From an uncultured Rhizobiaceae bacterium (GTDB lineage: Bacteria; Pseudomonadota; Alphaproteobacteria; Rhizobiales; Rhizobiaceae), in the NCBI GenBank assembly GCA_958296345.1, contig CATQIJ010000012.1, forward strand, positions 62,001-126,000: a DNA stretch of 64,000 nucleotides, in the 5' to 3' direction. A program made the translations under genes and the position numbers. Below, one piece after another: positions 52,869 to 60,931 of this stretch (position 1 is the first letter of the stretch; every line of letters starts with the position of its first letter). The notes under the pieces were generated by a model. It was not told where the DNA came from. It made no database searches and saw only the letters and a program-made list of their open reading frames with translations.

Positions 52869-52915
52869 TCTCCCCTTGTGGGAGAAGGTGGCAGCGTAGC
52901 TGACGGATGGGGGGT
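52869..52915. repeat. Module E-type palindromic repeat
   Basis: TCTCCCCTTGTGGGAGAAGG followed by GTGGCAGCGTAGCTGACGG and ATGGGGGG, a shortened variant of the repeat at 16338 and 53346, directly before the DUF559 gene. Confidence 0.6.
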
Positions 52916-52951
52916 ATTCTCTCAACTATATTATGATGTTAGAGTTCTGAA

Positions 52952-53305
52952 ATGCCCCATCAAAAAGTACCTTCCATCAACCGAACCAACGCAAAACAAA
53001 TGCGATCAGAGCCAACCGAGGAGGAAGATATCCTCTGGCAATCATTGCGTGGTAGGAAGCTGGAAAAGCTGAAATTCAAGCGACAAGTTCCCGTTGGTAA
53101 TTACATTGTAGATTTTGTCTGCATGGAAGAAAACCTCATTGTTGAAGTGGATGGTGTCCAACATGCTGATAGCAGTTATGACAAAAGACGCGATGATGAC
53201 TTAAGTGAAAGAGGGTTTACCATTCTGCGGTTTTGGAATGATGAGGTGCGTAATGAGTTAGTGATGATGTGTGATACGATATTGGCAGCTACTAAACGGC
53301 TTTAA
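52952..53305 (+). CDS. DUF559 family protein (predicted PD-(D/E)XK / Vsr-like endonuclease)
   Basis: A 117-residue protein with the DUF559 pattern: NAKQMRSEPTEEEDILW, FKRQVPVGNYIVDFVCMEEN with the Asp of a nuclease core, LIVEVDGVQHAD (ExD and QH), and GFTILRFWNDEV. The fold is that of very short patch repair endonucleases, but activity is mostly unproven. Start ATG 52952 gives the usual KVPSINRTNAK leader. The gene is surrounded on both sides by palindromic repeats, and the region after its stop contains a partial duplication of its 3' end, so it may be part of a mobile unit. It is not linked to a methyltransferase. Confidence 0.85.
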   Translation: MPHQKVPSINRTNAKQMRSEPTEEEDILWQSLRGRKLEKLKFKRQVPVGNYIVDFVCMEENLIVEVDGVQHADSSYDKRRDDDLSERGFTILRFWNDEVRNELVMMCDTILAATKRL

Positions 53306-53575
53306 TGCTTGTGGATAGTCTTGCCCCCTCATCCGAGTCTTCGGCCCACCCTCTCCCCCTGTGGGAGAGGGTGGGCTGCTTCTCAAGAAGCAGGTCGGGT
53401 GAGGGGTAAACTTGCGGCATATTGCGTATGTGCGCTTGATATCAATGGATATCAGTTTGTATTGCGAACGGGATGACGAGCGTGGTGAGTTGCTACTAAA
53501 CGGCTTTAGTGCATGTGGATAGTCTTCACCCCTCATCTGAGCCTTCGGCCCACCTTCTCCCACAAGGGGAGAAGG
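53284..53575. repeat. Tandem duplicated block with module E repeats, downstream of DUF559
   Basis: About 70 bases at 53288-53357 (CTACTAAACGGCTTTAATGC, then GTGGATAGTCTT, CTTCGGCCCACC) recur at 53491-53560 with few changes. The first copy contains the last codons of the DUF559 gene. A full module E lies between them (53346-53410), and 53438-53485 holds a GGATATCAG...GGGATGACG unit similar to 53900-53945. No gene is visible. Confidence 0.7.
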
Positions 53576-53587
53576 GAAAAAGAAAAA

Positions 53588-53776
53588 CTACCTCCCCCTT
53601 GAGGGGAGGTTGGTGAACGAAGTGAACCGGTGGGGGAATTGTACTTGCTTCACGTTATGTGTTCCCCCCCTCTTAAGTTTCTAAGGTTTGGCTTCTTAAC
53701 GGCGCTGCGCTTGTTTGCCAGCCGGCGGCTTAAGCCAATTCCAAGAAACTTCATTCTCCCCCTTAAGGGGGGAGAA
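53588..53776. repeat. Palindromic repeat module B, copy 2, carrying a nested insertion
   Basis: It matches 8137-8286 along its length (ACCTCCCCCTTGAGGGGAGG, CCGGTGGGGG, TTTCTAAGGTTTGGCT, CCAATTCCAAGAAACTTCAT) except for about 39 extra bases at 53694-53732. The extra bases (GGCGCTGCGCTTGTTTGCCA and flanks) resemble a degenerate module D hairpin. Confidence 0.75.
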
Positions 53777-53806
53777 GACTTGCGGCACGCTATTCACACC
53801 ATACCG

Positions 53807-53945
53807 CCTCCCATAGGAGGGGAGGCACACGATTGGTCTTGCGAAGCAAGAACAGAGTGGGTGGGGGTAAACCTCTCGTAGAATAATGAGTGTATTTATA
53901 ATCAATGGATCCCGGTTCGCATGGTAATCGGGATGACGGGGGTGA
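53807..53945. repeat. Further palindromic repeats before the KAP gene
   Basis: 53807-53872 is a half-sized module B relative (CCTCCCATAGGAGGGGAGG ... GTGGGTGGGGGT), and 53900-53945 carries ATCAATGGATCCCGGTTCGC and CGGGATGACGGGG, related to 53438-53485. Together with the preceding entries this makes 53.3-53.95 kb almost entirely repeat. Confidence 0.6.
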
Positions 53946-54045
53946 GTTGGTTTGTTGAAAAATATAATAAAGTAATATTAGTGTATATAAAATGTGTTAT
54001 GTCAGTTTTATTTATTAAGTTCTCACCTAAATTCATGGAGATTAT

Positions 54046-55383
54046 ATGACGGTAAATACATTGTTCCTAACTCCTTCTATTGATGAAGCAATTAATGCTG
54101 AAGCTGATATGTTTGGTAGAGATGCATTTAGAGACGGACTTATTAATTTGTTTAAGAATAGTGCTAATCCATTAGTGGTTGCACTTGATGAGCCATGGGG
54201 TACAGGTAAAACAGTTTTCTCTAGAAGATTGCAAAATAAAATTAATGAGGAAGACGAATTCCAAGCAATTTATTTTGATGCTTTTGAAAATGACCACGAA
54301 GAAGATGTTTTCATAGCAATTGCTTCTGAGTTTTTATCAATCTTAAAACCTTCAGAAAAAGCAACTGAGGTGAAAGAAAAAGCGAAGCAAGTTGGAAAAA
54401 TTCTTGGGCGTGCATTATTAAAAAGCGGAGTTCGGTTTGCCACTGCTGGTATTGTTCGTTCGGGAGACTTTTCTGAAGCAAATGAAGAATCTGCTAATGA
54501 TGTTGGTTATCAAATTGAGGCGGAACTTGATCAACTTATTGATCAAAAATTGAATAATTTTGCTAAAGATAAATTAGTATTTAAATCCTTTAGAATAGCA
54601 CTTGCTGAGTATGCATCAGAAAAGCCTATTGTTTTTATAATAGATGAACTTGATAGGTGTAGGCCTGATTACGCATTGTCCGTTTTGGAGACTATTAAGC
54701 ATTTTTTCTCAGTAATTGTTGTCCATTTTTTATTAGTATCAAACTCAAAATCATTAGTTGCTTCTGTTGAGCATCAATACGGTGAAATTGATGGGTTTGA
54801 TTATTTGCAAAAGTTTATTTCATTGCGATTGAACTTTCCTATTTCAAAGCGGTATGAGCAGGAAAATAATATTAAATTATATATAAGAAAATGTATGATT
54901 AGTGTTGGTATTAAAAACACTGATAAAAGATTGCTTGAATATTTGCAGGACTTTTTGGTGGAAAGATTTCATAAAGCAGACTATTCGCTCAGAACGTTGG
55001 AAAAAATGTCATTTTTAATAATAGTAGCTTTGAGTTTTTCTAATGATAAAAGTTTAAAGCTTGCACCAATTATTGCGGTATTAATTGATTTAAAATTAAT
55101 GTCCCCCGATTTGTATAGAAAAGCGAAGTATGGAAAATTAAAGTTTTCTGATTTGCAGAAAAGATATAATTTTGACCCCCATGTTACTCCGGAAACGAAT
55201 GATCGTAACTGGTATGATATGTGGTGGAAGTATTGTTTGGATAATCCAACTGGAGAAGAATGGGATAAACTTGGAAAAGGATTATGGCAGTATAATCTAA
55301 GAAATCCAAAAGACATTGTTCGTCATACAGTTGAAAGTGTAGTAGATGCACTGCCAACTGTAACTAGCTCTTCCCCTCAATAA
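54046..55383 (+). CDS. KAP-family P-loop NTPase
   Basis: A 445-residue protein. ALDEPWGTGKTVFSRRL is the Walker A (about 45-61), and IVFIIDELDRCRPDYAL is Walker B with the KAP-type DELDRC, about 150 residues later. The DAFENDHEEDVF segment and later LLVSNSKSLVASVEHQYG and DGFDYLQKFISLRLNFP fit the KAP clade. No membrane helices are evident, unlike many KAP proteins. The gene is clearly more AT-rich than its neighbours and lies right after the repeat array, so acquisition is likely. Its 3' end overlaps the convergent uvrD by 20 bases. KAP NTPases occur in phage-defence and membrane-signalling contexts; function here is unknown. Confidence 0.82.
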   Translation: MTVNTLFLTPSIDEAINAEADMFGRDAFRDGLINLFKNSANPLVVALDEPWGTGKTVFSRRLQNKINEEDEFQAIYFDAFENDHEEDVFIAIASEFLSILKPSEKATEVKEKAKQVGKILGRALLKSGVRFATAGIVRSGDFSEANEESANDVGYQIEAELDQLIDQKLNNFAKDKLVFKSFRIALAEYASEKPIVFIIDELDRCRPDYALSVLETIKHFFSVIVVHFLLVSNSKSLVASVEHQYGEIDGFDYLQKFISLRLNFPISKRYEQENNIKLYIRKCMISVGIKNTDKRLLEYLQDFLVERFHKADYSLRTLEKMSFLIIVALSFSNDKSLKLAPIIAVLIDLKLMSPDLYRKAKYGKLKFSDLQKRYNFDPHVTPETNDRNWYDMWWKYCLDNPTGEEWDKLGKGLWQYNLRNPKDIVRHTVESVVDALPTVTSSSPQ

Positions 55384-57934
55384 ACGAATCCAAAACCCGT
55401 TTCTGCCCGGCCTTATCAAAATCAATCGTAAGCTTATTCCCATCGACTAGCGCCACGTTCCCATTGCCGAATTTCATATGGAACACACGGTCACCGACTT
55501 TGAAGTCTGAGGTGGGCTCGTTTATGGAGGAGGCTACTAGGTTGCCTTCTATGGTTTTGCCGCCGAAGCCTGAGGCCGAACTTGAGGGTTTTGCACCCCA
55601 TGTATTGCCGCCAGATGAAGTTTTGTTCTGTGCGCGTTGCCAGCCGGGGCTGGAGTAGGTTGAGTCAAATGTATCGACATTATCAAAACGGCTCGAGCCG
55701 TAGCGGCCTCCGGCGTTTGAGCCTCCGTAACCACCGTATGAGGTTTGGCTTTCGGCTACTTCTACATGGGCTTCAGGGAGTTCATCAATGAACCTTGATG
55801 GCAGTGAAGATTGCCATTGTCCGTGAATTCTTCTGTTCGAGACGAAATGGATATGGCACTTTTGGCGTGCTCTTGTGATGCCGACATAGGCAAGGCGGCG
55901 TTCTTCTTCTAGGCTTGATCTACCCCCTTCATCAAGCGAACGCTGGTGCGGGAAGAGGCCTTCTTCCCAGCCGGGTAGAAAGACTGTGTCGAACTCCAAG
56001 CCCTTCGCAGAGTGAAGAGTCATGATGGAAACAGCGTCTAGGTCTTCGCCGCTATCAACGTCCATGACGAGTGAGATATGTTCAAGAAAGCCGGGGAGGT
56101 TTTCAAACCCTTCCATCGAGCGAATGAGTTCTTTTAGGTTTTCCAAGCGGCCTGGTGCGTCTGCTGCGCGATCGTTTTGCCACATCTCTGTGTAACCGGA
56201 TTCATCCAGAATTGTTTCTGCAAGTTCCGTATGCGGCGTCGATTTAAGTTCTGTGCGCCAACGATCAAAATTATCTAATACGGTTTTTAGCGTGCCGCGA
56301 ACTTTTGGTTTTAATTCTTCTGTCTCTACCAATTGACGTGCGGCAACTGTAAGTGGAATGCTTCTGGCTCTGGCGTTATCATGGATGGTGCGAATAGTAG
56401 CATCACCAATGCCGCGCTTTGGTTTGTTGACGATACGCTCAAAAGCCAAATCATCGGCTGGTTGGCACACGACACGGAAGTAGGCCATGGCATCACGGAT
56501 TTCCATGCGCTCGTAGAATCTGGGTCCGCCAATTACACGGTAGTTTAGGCCCATGGTGACAAAGCGGTCTTCAAATTCACGCATCTGGAAAGATGCACGT
56601 ACGAGGATTGCAATTTCGTTTAATGGGTGTTTCTTATTTTGAAGCGCTTCAATTTCTTCGCCGATGGAACGGGCTTCTTCTTCTGAATCCCAACCTGCCT
56701 GGACAATTACCTTAGAAGCGTCTGGATCAACATCATCCGTGAAAAGTGTTTTGCCGAGGCGGTCTTCGTTATGGCTAATCAAACTTCCTGCTGCGCCTAA
56801 GATATGCGCAGTTGAGCGATAGTTACGCTCTAGACGTATGACTTTTGCTGATGGAAAATCTTTGTCAAAACGCAAGATGTTATCAACTTCCGCACCGCGC
56901 CAACCATAGATGGACTGGTCGTCATCACCCACATAGCATAAATTTGGGCTTTGTGGATTTATTTGTTTTTCCGCTAGCGCATCCGCGCTATCGTCCGTTC
57001 GCGGGCTTGCACTTTCGCTAGTCGCGAAAGATTGCCCTGCCACGGAGGGACTACCTCCCCCTTGAGGGGAGGTTGGTGAAGCGTTAGCTGAGCCGGTGGG
57101 GGGTGTGCCGTTACTTTGCGCTAACAATCTCAGCCACATATATTGGGCAACGTTTGTATCTTGATACTCGTCGACCAGAATGAATTTAAAGCGGTTATTG
57201 TATTCAGCTAATACGCTTGGGTTTTCTTTGAATAATCTGATCGACTCCGTTAGGAGATCGCCGAAGTCACAGGCGTTTAGGGTTTTTAATCTGGATTGAT
57301 ATTGGCGGTAGAGGTCGCGCCCCTTACCATCACCAAATGCTCTTGCATCACCTTCTGAAATTTGTTCTGGGTTAAGGCCTTTGTTTTTCCAGCTATCAAT
57401 ATGCCCTGCTAACATTCTTGCTGGCCAGCGTTTGTCGTCTATGCCATCCGCGCGGATTAGCTGTTTGAGCAGACGGATTTGATCATCTGTATCAAGAATG
57501 GTGAAATTAGGTTTAAGGCCAACAAGTTCTGCATTGCGGCGTAAGATTTTTGCGCCGATGGAGTGGAATGTTCCAAGCCAAGGCATTCCCTCAACTGCAT
57601 CACCCATGTAGCGGCCGATACGTTCTTTCATTTCTCTGGCCGCTTTATTGGTGAAGGTCACCGCTAGAATTTGTGATGGATAAGCTCTGCCCGTTTTGAT
57701 GATGTGTGCTATACGGGTGGTTAAAACGCGCGTCTTTCCAGTGCCTGCACCAGCCAACACAAGAAGCGGACCATCCAGCGTCGCAACGGCATCAGTTTGC
57801 TCTGGATTTAATCCTTCAAAGTAATCAGATGCATTCGCACCTGTTCGCGCTCCCATAGCACGCGCAGCAATGCCACCACCGCTTGGTGGAGCAGGTGCAG
57901 GATCATCAGGAATAGAATCAAAAGGGTTCGACAT
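55364..57934 (-). CDS. ATP-dependent DNA helicase UvrD/PcrA with an in-frame repeat insertion
   Basis: An 856-residue superfamily 1A helicase: LNPEQTDAVATLDGPLLVLAGAG (Q motif), GAGTGKTRVLTTRIAHI (Walker A), VDEYQDTNVAQYMWLRLL (motif II), GDDDQSIYGWRGAEVDNIL (motif III), RLERNYRST (IV), IMTLHSAKGLEFDTVFL (V) and YVGITRARQ (VI). The C-terminal tail has a low-complexity stretch and a Tudor-like FKVGDRVFHMKFGNGNV end. It unwinds DNA in excision and mismatch repair. Between motifs II and III, residues about 274-326 are a Ser/Ala/Pro-rich insert encoded by palindromic repeat DNA (see the repeat entry). Family members go straight from LRLLAQ to a short loop and CVGDDDQS. All helicase motifs remain intact. 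Confidence 0.93.
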   Translation of the reverse strand: MSNPFDSIPDDPAPAPPSGGGIAARAMGARTGANASDYFEGLNPEQTDAVATLDGPLLVLAGAGTGKTRVLTTRIAHIIKTGRAYPSQILAVTFTNKAAREMKERIGRYMGDAVEGMPWLGTFHSIGAKILRRNAELVGLKPNFTILDTDDQIRLLKQLIRADGIDDKRWPARMLAGHIDSWKNKGLNPEQISEGDARAFGDGKGRDLYRQYQSRLKTLNACDFGDLLTESIRLFKENPSVLAEYNNRFKFILVDEYQDTNVAQYMWLRLLAQSNGTPPTGSANASPTSPQGGGSPSVAGQSFATSESASPRTDDSADALAEKQINPQSPNLCYVGDDDQSIYGWRGAEVDNILRFDKDFPSAKVIRLERNYRSTAHILGAAGSLISHNEDRLGKTLFTDDVDPDASKVIVQAGWDSEEEARSIGEEIEALQNKKHPLNEIAILVRASFQMREFEDRFVTMGLNYRVIGGPRFYERMEIRDAMAYFRVVCQPADDLAFERIVNKPKRGIGDATIRTIHDNARARSIPLTVAARQLVETEELKPKVRGTLKTVLDNFDRWRTELKSTPHTELAETILDESGYTEMWQNDRAADAPGRLENLKELIRSMEGFENLPGFLEHISLVMDVDSGEDLDAVSIMTLHSAKGLEFDTVFLPGWEEGLFPHQRSLDEGGRSSLEEERRLAYVGITRARQKCHIHFVSNRRIHGQWQSSLPSRFIDELPEAHVEVAESQTSYGGYGGSNAGGRYGSSRFDNVDTFDSTYSSPGWQRAQNKTSSGGNTWGAKPSSSASGFGGKTIEGNLVASSINEPTSDFKVGDRVFHMKFGNGNVALVDGNKLTIDFDKAGQKRVLDSFIEGKS
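56960..57110. repeat. Palindromic repeat modules A and B inserted in frame within uvrD
   Basis: 56972-57050 is module A (hairpin, TCGTCCGTTCGCGGGCTTGC, closing CTGCCACGGAGGG), and 57050-57103 is the first part of module B (TACCTCCCCCTTGAGGGGAGG-like core and GAGCCGGTGGGGG). The same modules are intergenic at 8.1-8.4, 16.2 and 53.6 kb. No stop codon occurs in the uvrD frame, so about 50 residues are added to the helicase. Confidence 0.88.
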
Positions 57935-58084
57935 TTGTTCTATTTAATACTTTTGGTGGGAAATTACAGTATCTCTTCATCAACATTAGTGATTTTTATT
58001 CATATCAAATTATTTTATCTTTTTGCCAAGGATTTGCCTTTGAGGTACGTCATATTGATATAACCGCAAAAAGAGATCTGATCT

Positions 58085-58627
58085 TTGGATGTAAATACTG
58101 CAGATAACGACTTGGCTATGCTGGCTGCCAAGGGGGACGGGGATGCTTTTCGAGCCTTGCTCGAGCGGCATTACGACCGCGTGTTCAGAATCGCGCTTAG
58201 GTTCTCTGGCAAGCGAGAAGACGCAGAAGATGTGGCGCACGACGTTTGCATGTCGCTTCCTGCCAAGCTGAAATCATTTCGTGGAGACGCTGGTTTTACG
58301 ACTTGGCTTTATCGGGTTGTCGTCAACCGTGTGCGTGATGTGCAGCGCAAACAGATAACGAGTGAACGCATTAACAATGATTATGGTGAGGTGGAAGAAC
58401 TTCGCCGAGGAGAGGCAGCGGAAACTGCTAAAGAAATGGAATGGCTGAATGAAGCGATGAGCCATCTAAGCGATGATTTACGGGAGACTGCTGTGCTGGT
58501 GGTGGGTGAGGGGCTTAACCATGCTGAGGCCGGAAAAATTATGGGCATCAAGGAATCTACCGTCTCCTGGCGGATGCATGAATTGAAAAAGCAATTGAAA
58601 GTGATTGCGAAGGAAGAAGTGTTATGA
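58085..58627 (+). CDS. ECF-type RNA polymerase sigma factor
   Basis: A 180-residue sigma-70 family protein with region 2 (AFRALLERHYDRVFRIALRF ... EDAEDVAHDVCMSL, TTWLYRVVVNRVRDVQRK) and region 4 (LSDDLRETAVLVVGEGLNHAEAG, MGIKESTVSWRMHELKKQLK), joined by a short linker, so ECF type. Start TTG 58085 gives DVNTADNDLAMLAAKGD, the usual N-terminal context; no ATG is better placed. Its stop overlaps the start of the membrane VWA gene (ATGA), suggesting the partner controls the sigma factor. Confidence 0.88.
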   Translation: MDVNTADNDLAMLAAKGDGDAFRALLERHYDRVFRIALRFSGKREDAEDVAHDVCMSLPAKLKSFRGDAGFTTWLYRVVVNRVRDVQRKQITSERINNDYGEVEELRRGEAAETAKEMEWLNEAMSHLSDDLRETAVLVVGEGLNHAEAGKIMGIKESTVSWRMHELKKQLKVIAKEEVL

Positions 58628-60876
58628 GCAAAGAAATCGATAAACTCGAAAGCGCTTTCCGCAAACAGAGCGAGGTTTCGCCGCAGCCAAATGCCAAGGC
58701 TGATGCCATGAAGCTGGCCATGCAGGCTTTTGAAGAAGAAAAAATCTCAAGTGCCTCCCAAGGAATTGAGAGCGAGGCACGTCTTATTAGACAAGGTAAT
58801 GAAAAGAAACCCTTGTTTGATTGGAAAAATAAAATGAAATCGCTTAATTCGAAATTTGGTTATTCACTGATGGGCGGTGCAAGCCTTGCCGTGCTGGCCT
58901 TTGTGATGATTGGCCCGAATATCTCGCAGTTTACAACGCTGGATGATCAGCCACAGAAACTTGGCATTGATTTACAAACACAAAATGAGGTGGTGGTTGA
59001 ACCAACAGTTGATTTGGCTGATGAAGACCAACTGCGCATTCAACAAACTCCTGTGCCCGAACCAACTACAGAAGTTGCGTCAGAAATATCAAAAATTCCT
59101 GCTGCACGCGCGGAATCTCCCGTTGAAGATGGGGCGGTTGTTGTTGAACAGGAAGCGAAGGAGTTTGCTGATGATATTGTTGAGAGTGAGCTAACACCAA
59201 GTGTAACTGCTAAACAAAAGAGAAAAAAAATGAAGCTTTTAGAGGCCGATGGGAGTAATCAACCTGCTCCTCAGCCTAAAGAGAACAAGCTGTCTGTAAA
59301 AGGCTTAAGCCAACAACTAAGCCGTTTAAACTCACTGTCGCCGTCTCAAGAAACGCATACTACAATTCCAAATGGAAGAGTGTTTCATGGTGGAAAAGCT
59401 TTAGTGCCTCAAGATGGTATTGTTATTCCTGAAACTCAAAATCGGGATAGATTTGAAGAGGTAGAATCCAACCCAGTTAAATCTGTTTTGGCTGATCCCG
59501 TTTCCACTTTCTCTGTTGATGTAGACACAGCTTCTTACGCTTTCATGCGCTCATCGCTTAACAATAATCAGATGCCTAATCCTGACAGTGTTCGGATTGA
59601 AGAGCTTATCAATTATTTTGATTATAAGTATGAAGTGCCCAAGGATAAGTCTGTTCCCTTCAAAGCCAATGTTCACATTATGCCCACACCTTGGAATGAA
59701 GGCACGAAGCTTATGTCGATTGGCATTAAAGGATATGAGTTGGGAGAGCTTGAGAAGCCAGACTCTAATCTTGTATTCTTGATTGATACGTCTGGCTCTA
59801 TGAACCAGCCAAACAAACTGCCATTGCTTCGCAATTCATTCAAGCTCTTGCTAAACTCGCTAAAACCAACGGATACAATTTCGATTGTTGCTTACGCAGG
59901 GAGTGCGGGTACAGTGTTGGAGCCGACGCAAGTCAAAGATAAACGTAAGATCTTATCTGCTCTTGATCGACTTCATGCGGGTGGTTCTACGGCTGGTGGG
60001 GCAGGGCTTCGCCAGGCTTATGCCTTGGCTGAGGAAAGCCAAAATAGCGATGGCGTGAACCGTGTAATTCTAGCGACTGATGGCGATTTCAATGTCGGTA
60101 TTCGTGATCCTGAGCAATTGAAACGTTTTGTTGAGAAAAAACGTAAAACGAGTGTAACGCTCTCTGTGCTTGGGTTTGGTCGTGGTAATTATAATGATGA
60201 GTTGATGCAGAAGCTTGCGCAAAACGGTAATGGTAATGCAGCTTACATTGATACGCTTTCAGAAGCGCGTAAAGTGCTTGTTGAAGAAGCGGGTTCAACG
60301 CTCTTTACGATTGCAAAGGATGTGAAGTTGCAAGTTGAGTTTAATCCAGGGCTTGTCAGTGAGTATCGCTTAATCGGTTATGAAACTCGCGCCTTAAAGC
60401 GTGAAGACTTTAACAATGATAAAGTAGATGCAGGTGATATTGGAGCTGGGCATAAAGTGACGGCGCTTTATGAAATTACGCCCGTTGGTGCAAAGTCTCA
60501 AAATGTTGACCCACTTCGGTATGCACAAGCTAAGGAAGCTGAAGTAGTGCCTGTTGTGAATGCTAATCCTAATGAATATGGGTTCATGAAAATTCGCTAT
60601 AAACTGCCTGATAGTGGCACGAGTACGTTGATCTCTACGCCGATTACGCTGGCTGATGAAGTTGATACCGTTGAGGCTATATCTCAAGATGCTCGATTTG
60701 CTTCTGCCGTGGCAGGTTTTGGGCAATTGTTGAAGGGTGGTGAATATACAGGTGAGTATTCTTATGATGAGATCATCGCACTTGCTCTGTCTGCCAAGGG
60801 CGAGGATGAGTTTGGCTATCGTGCAGAATTTATAAATCTGGTGCGATTAGCTAAATCTGTTGAGGGCGTTCAATAA
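58624..60876 (+). CDS. Membrane protein with VWA domain and DUF3520 (YfbK-like); probable partner of the ECF sigma factor
   Basis: A 750-residue protein. Residues 1-80 are cytoplasmic, charged and helical; a membrane helix follows (YSLMGGASLAVLAFVMIG, about 79-97). Residues 100-270 are a disordered Pro/Gln/Glu-rich region, then a YfbK N-terminal domain (SVDVDTASYAFMRSSLNNNQ, RIEELINYFDYKY). The VWA domain (about 378-560) has LVFLIDTSGSM with the MIDAS DxSxS and ATDGDFNVG. DUF3520 closes the protein. The topology (cytoplasmic start, single helix, large periplasmic VWA) and overlap with the sigma gene suggest that the N-terminus serves as an anti-sigma domain. That is inference; no ZAS zinc motif is seen. 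Confidence 0.85.
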   Translation: MSKEIDKLESAFRKQSEVSPQPNAKADAMKLAMQAFEEEKISSASQGIESEARLIRQGNEKKPLFDWKNKMKSLNSKFGYSLMGGASLAVLAFVMIGPNISQFTTLDDQPQKLGIDLQTQNEVVVEPTVDLADEDQLRIQQTPVPEPTTEVASEISKIPAARAESPVEDGAVVVEQEAKEFADDIVESELTPSVTAKQKRKKMKLLEADGSNQPAPQPKENKLSVKGLSQQLSRLNSLSPSQETHTTIPNGRVFHGGKALVPQDGIVIPETQNRDRFEEVESNPVKSVLADPVSTFSVDVDTASYAFMRSSLNNNQMPNPDSVRIEELINYFDYKYEVPKDKSVPFKANVHIMPTPWNEGTKLMSIGIKGYELGELEKPDSNLVFLIDTSGSMNQPNKLPLLRNSFKLLLNSLKPTDTISIVAYAGSAGTVLEPTQVKDKRKILSALDRLHAGGSTAGGAGLRQAYALAEESQNSDGVNRVILATDGDFNVGIRDPEQLKRFVEKKRKTSVTLSVLGFGRGNYNDELMQKLAQNGNGNAAYIDTLSEARKVLVEEAGSTLFTIAKDVKLQVEFNPGLVSEYRLIGYETRALKREDFNNDKVDAGDIGAGHKVTALYEITPVGAKSQNVDPLRYAQAKEAEVVPVVNANPNEYGFMKIRYKLPDSGTSTLISTPITLADEVDTVEAISQDARFASAVAGFGQLLKGGEYTGEYSYDEIIALALSAKGEDEFGYRAEFINLVRLAKSVEGVQ

Positions 60877-60879
60877 ATA

Positions 60880-60910
60880 AAAGCCACCGCAGTTTCTTGC
60901 GGTGGCTTAG
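60880..60910 (+). terminator. Hairpin terminator after the VWA gene
   Basis: AAGCCACCGCA / TGCGGTGGCTT perfect 11-bp stem with a six-base loop, starting right after the stop codon; the T run is short, and the A run on the left lets it work on the minus strand for the DM13 gene too. Confidence 0.75.
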
Positions 60911-60931
60911 TAATTCTAAGGGAGTTTAGAG

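Noticed and set aside
53284-53945. CRISPR array
   Set aside because: Repeats are of unequal length, several different kinds and irregular spacing, with no cas genes nearby.
55364-57934. UvrD insert as a family-specific functional domain
   Set aside because: Its DNA is near-identical to intergenic repeats at three other places in the window, and the peptide is low-complexity Ser/Ala/Pro.
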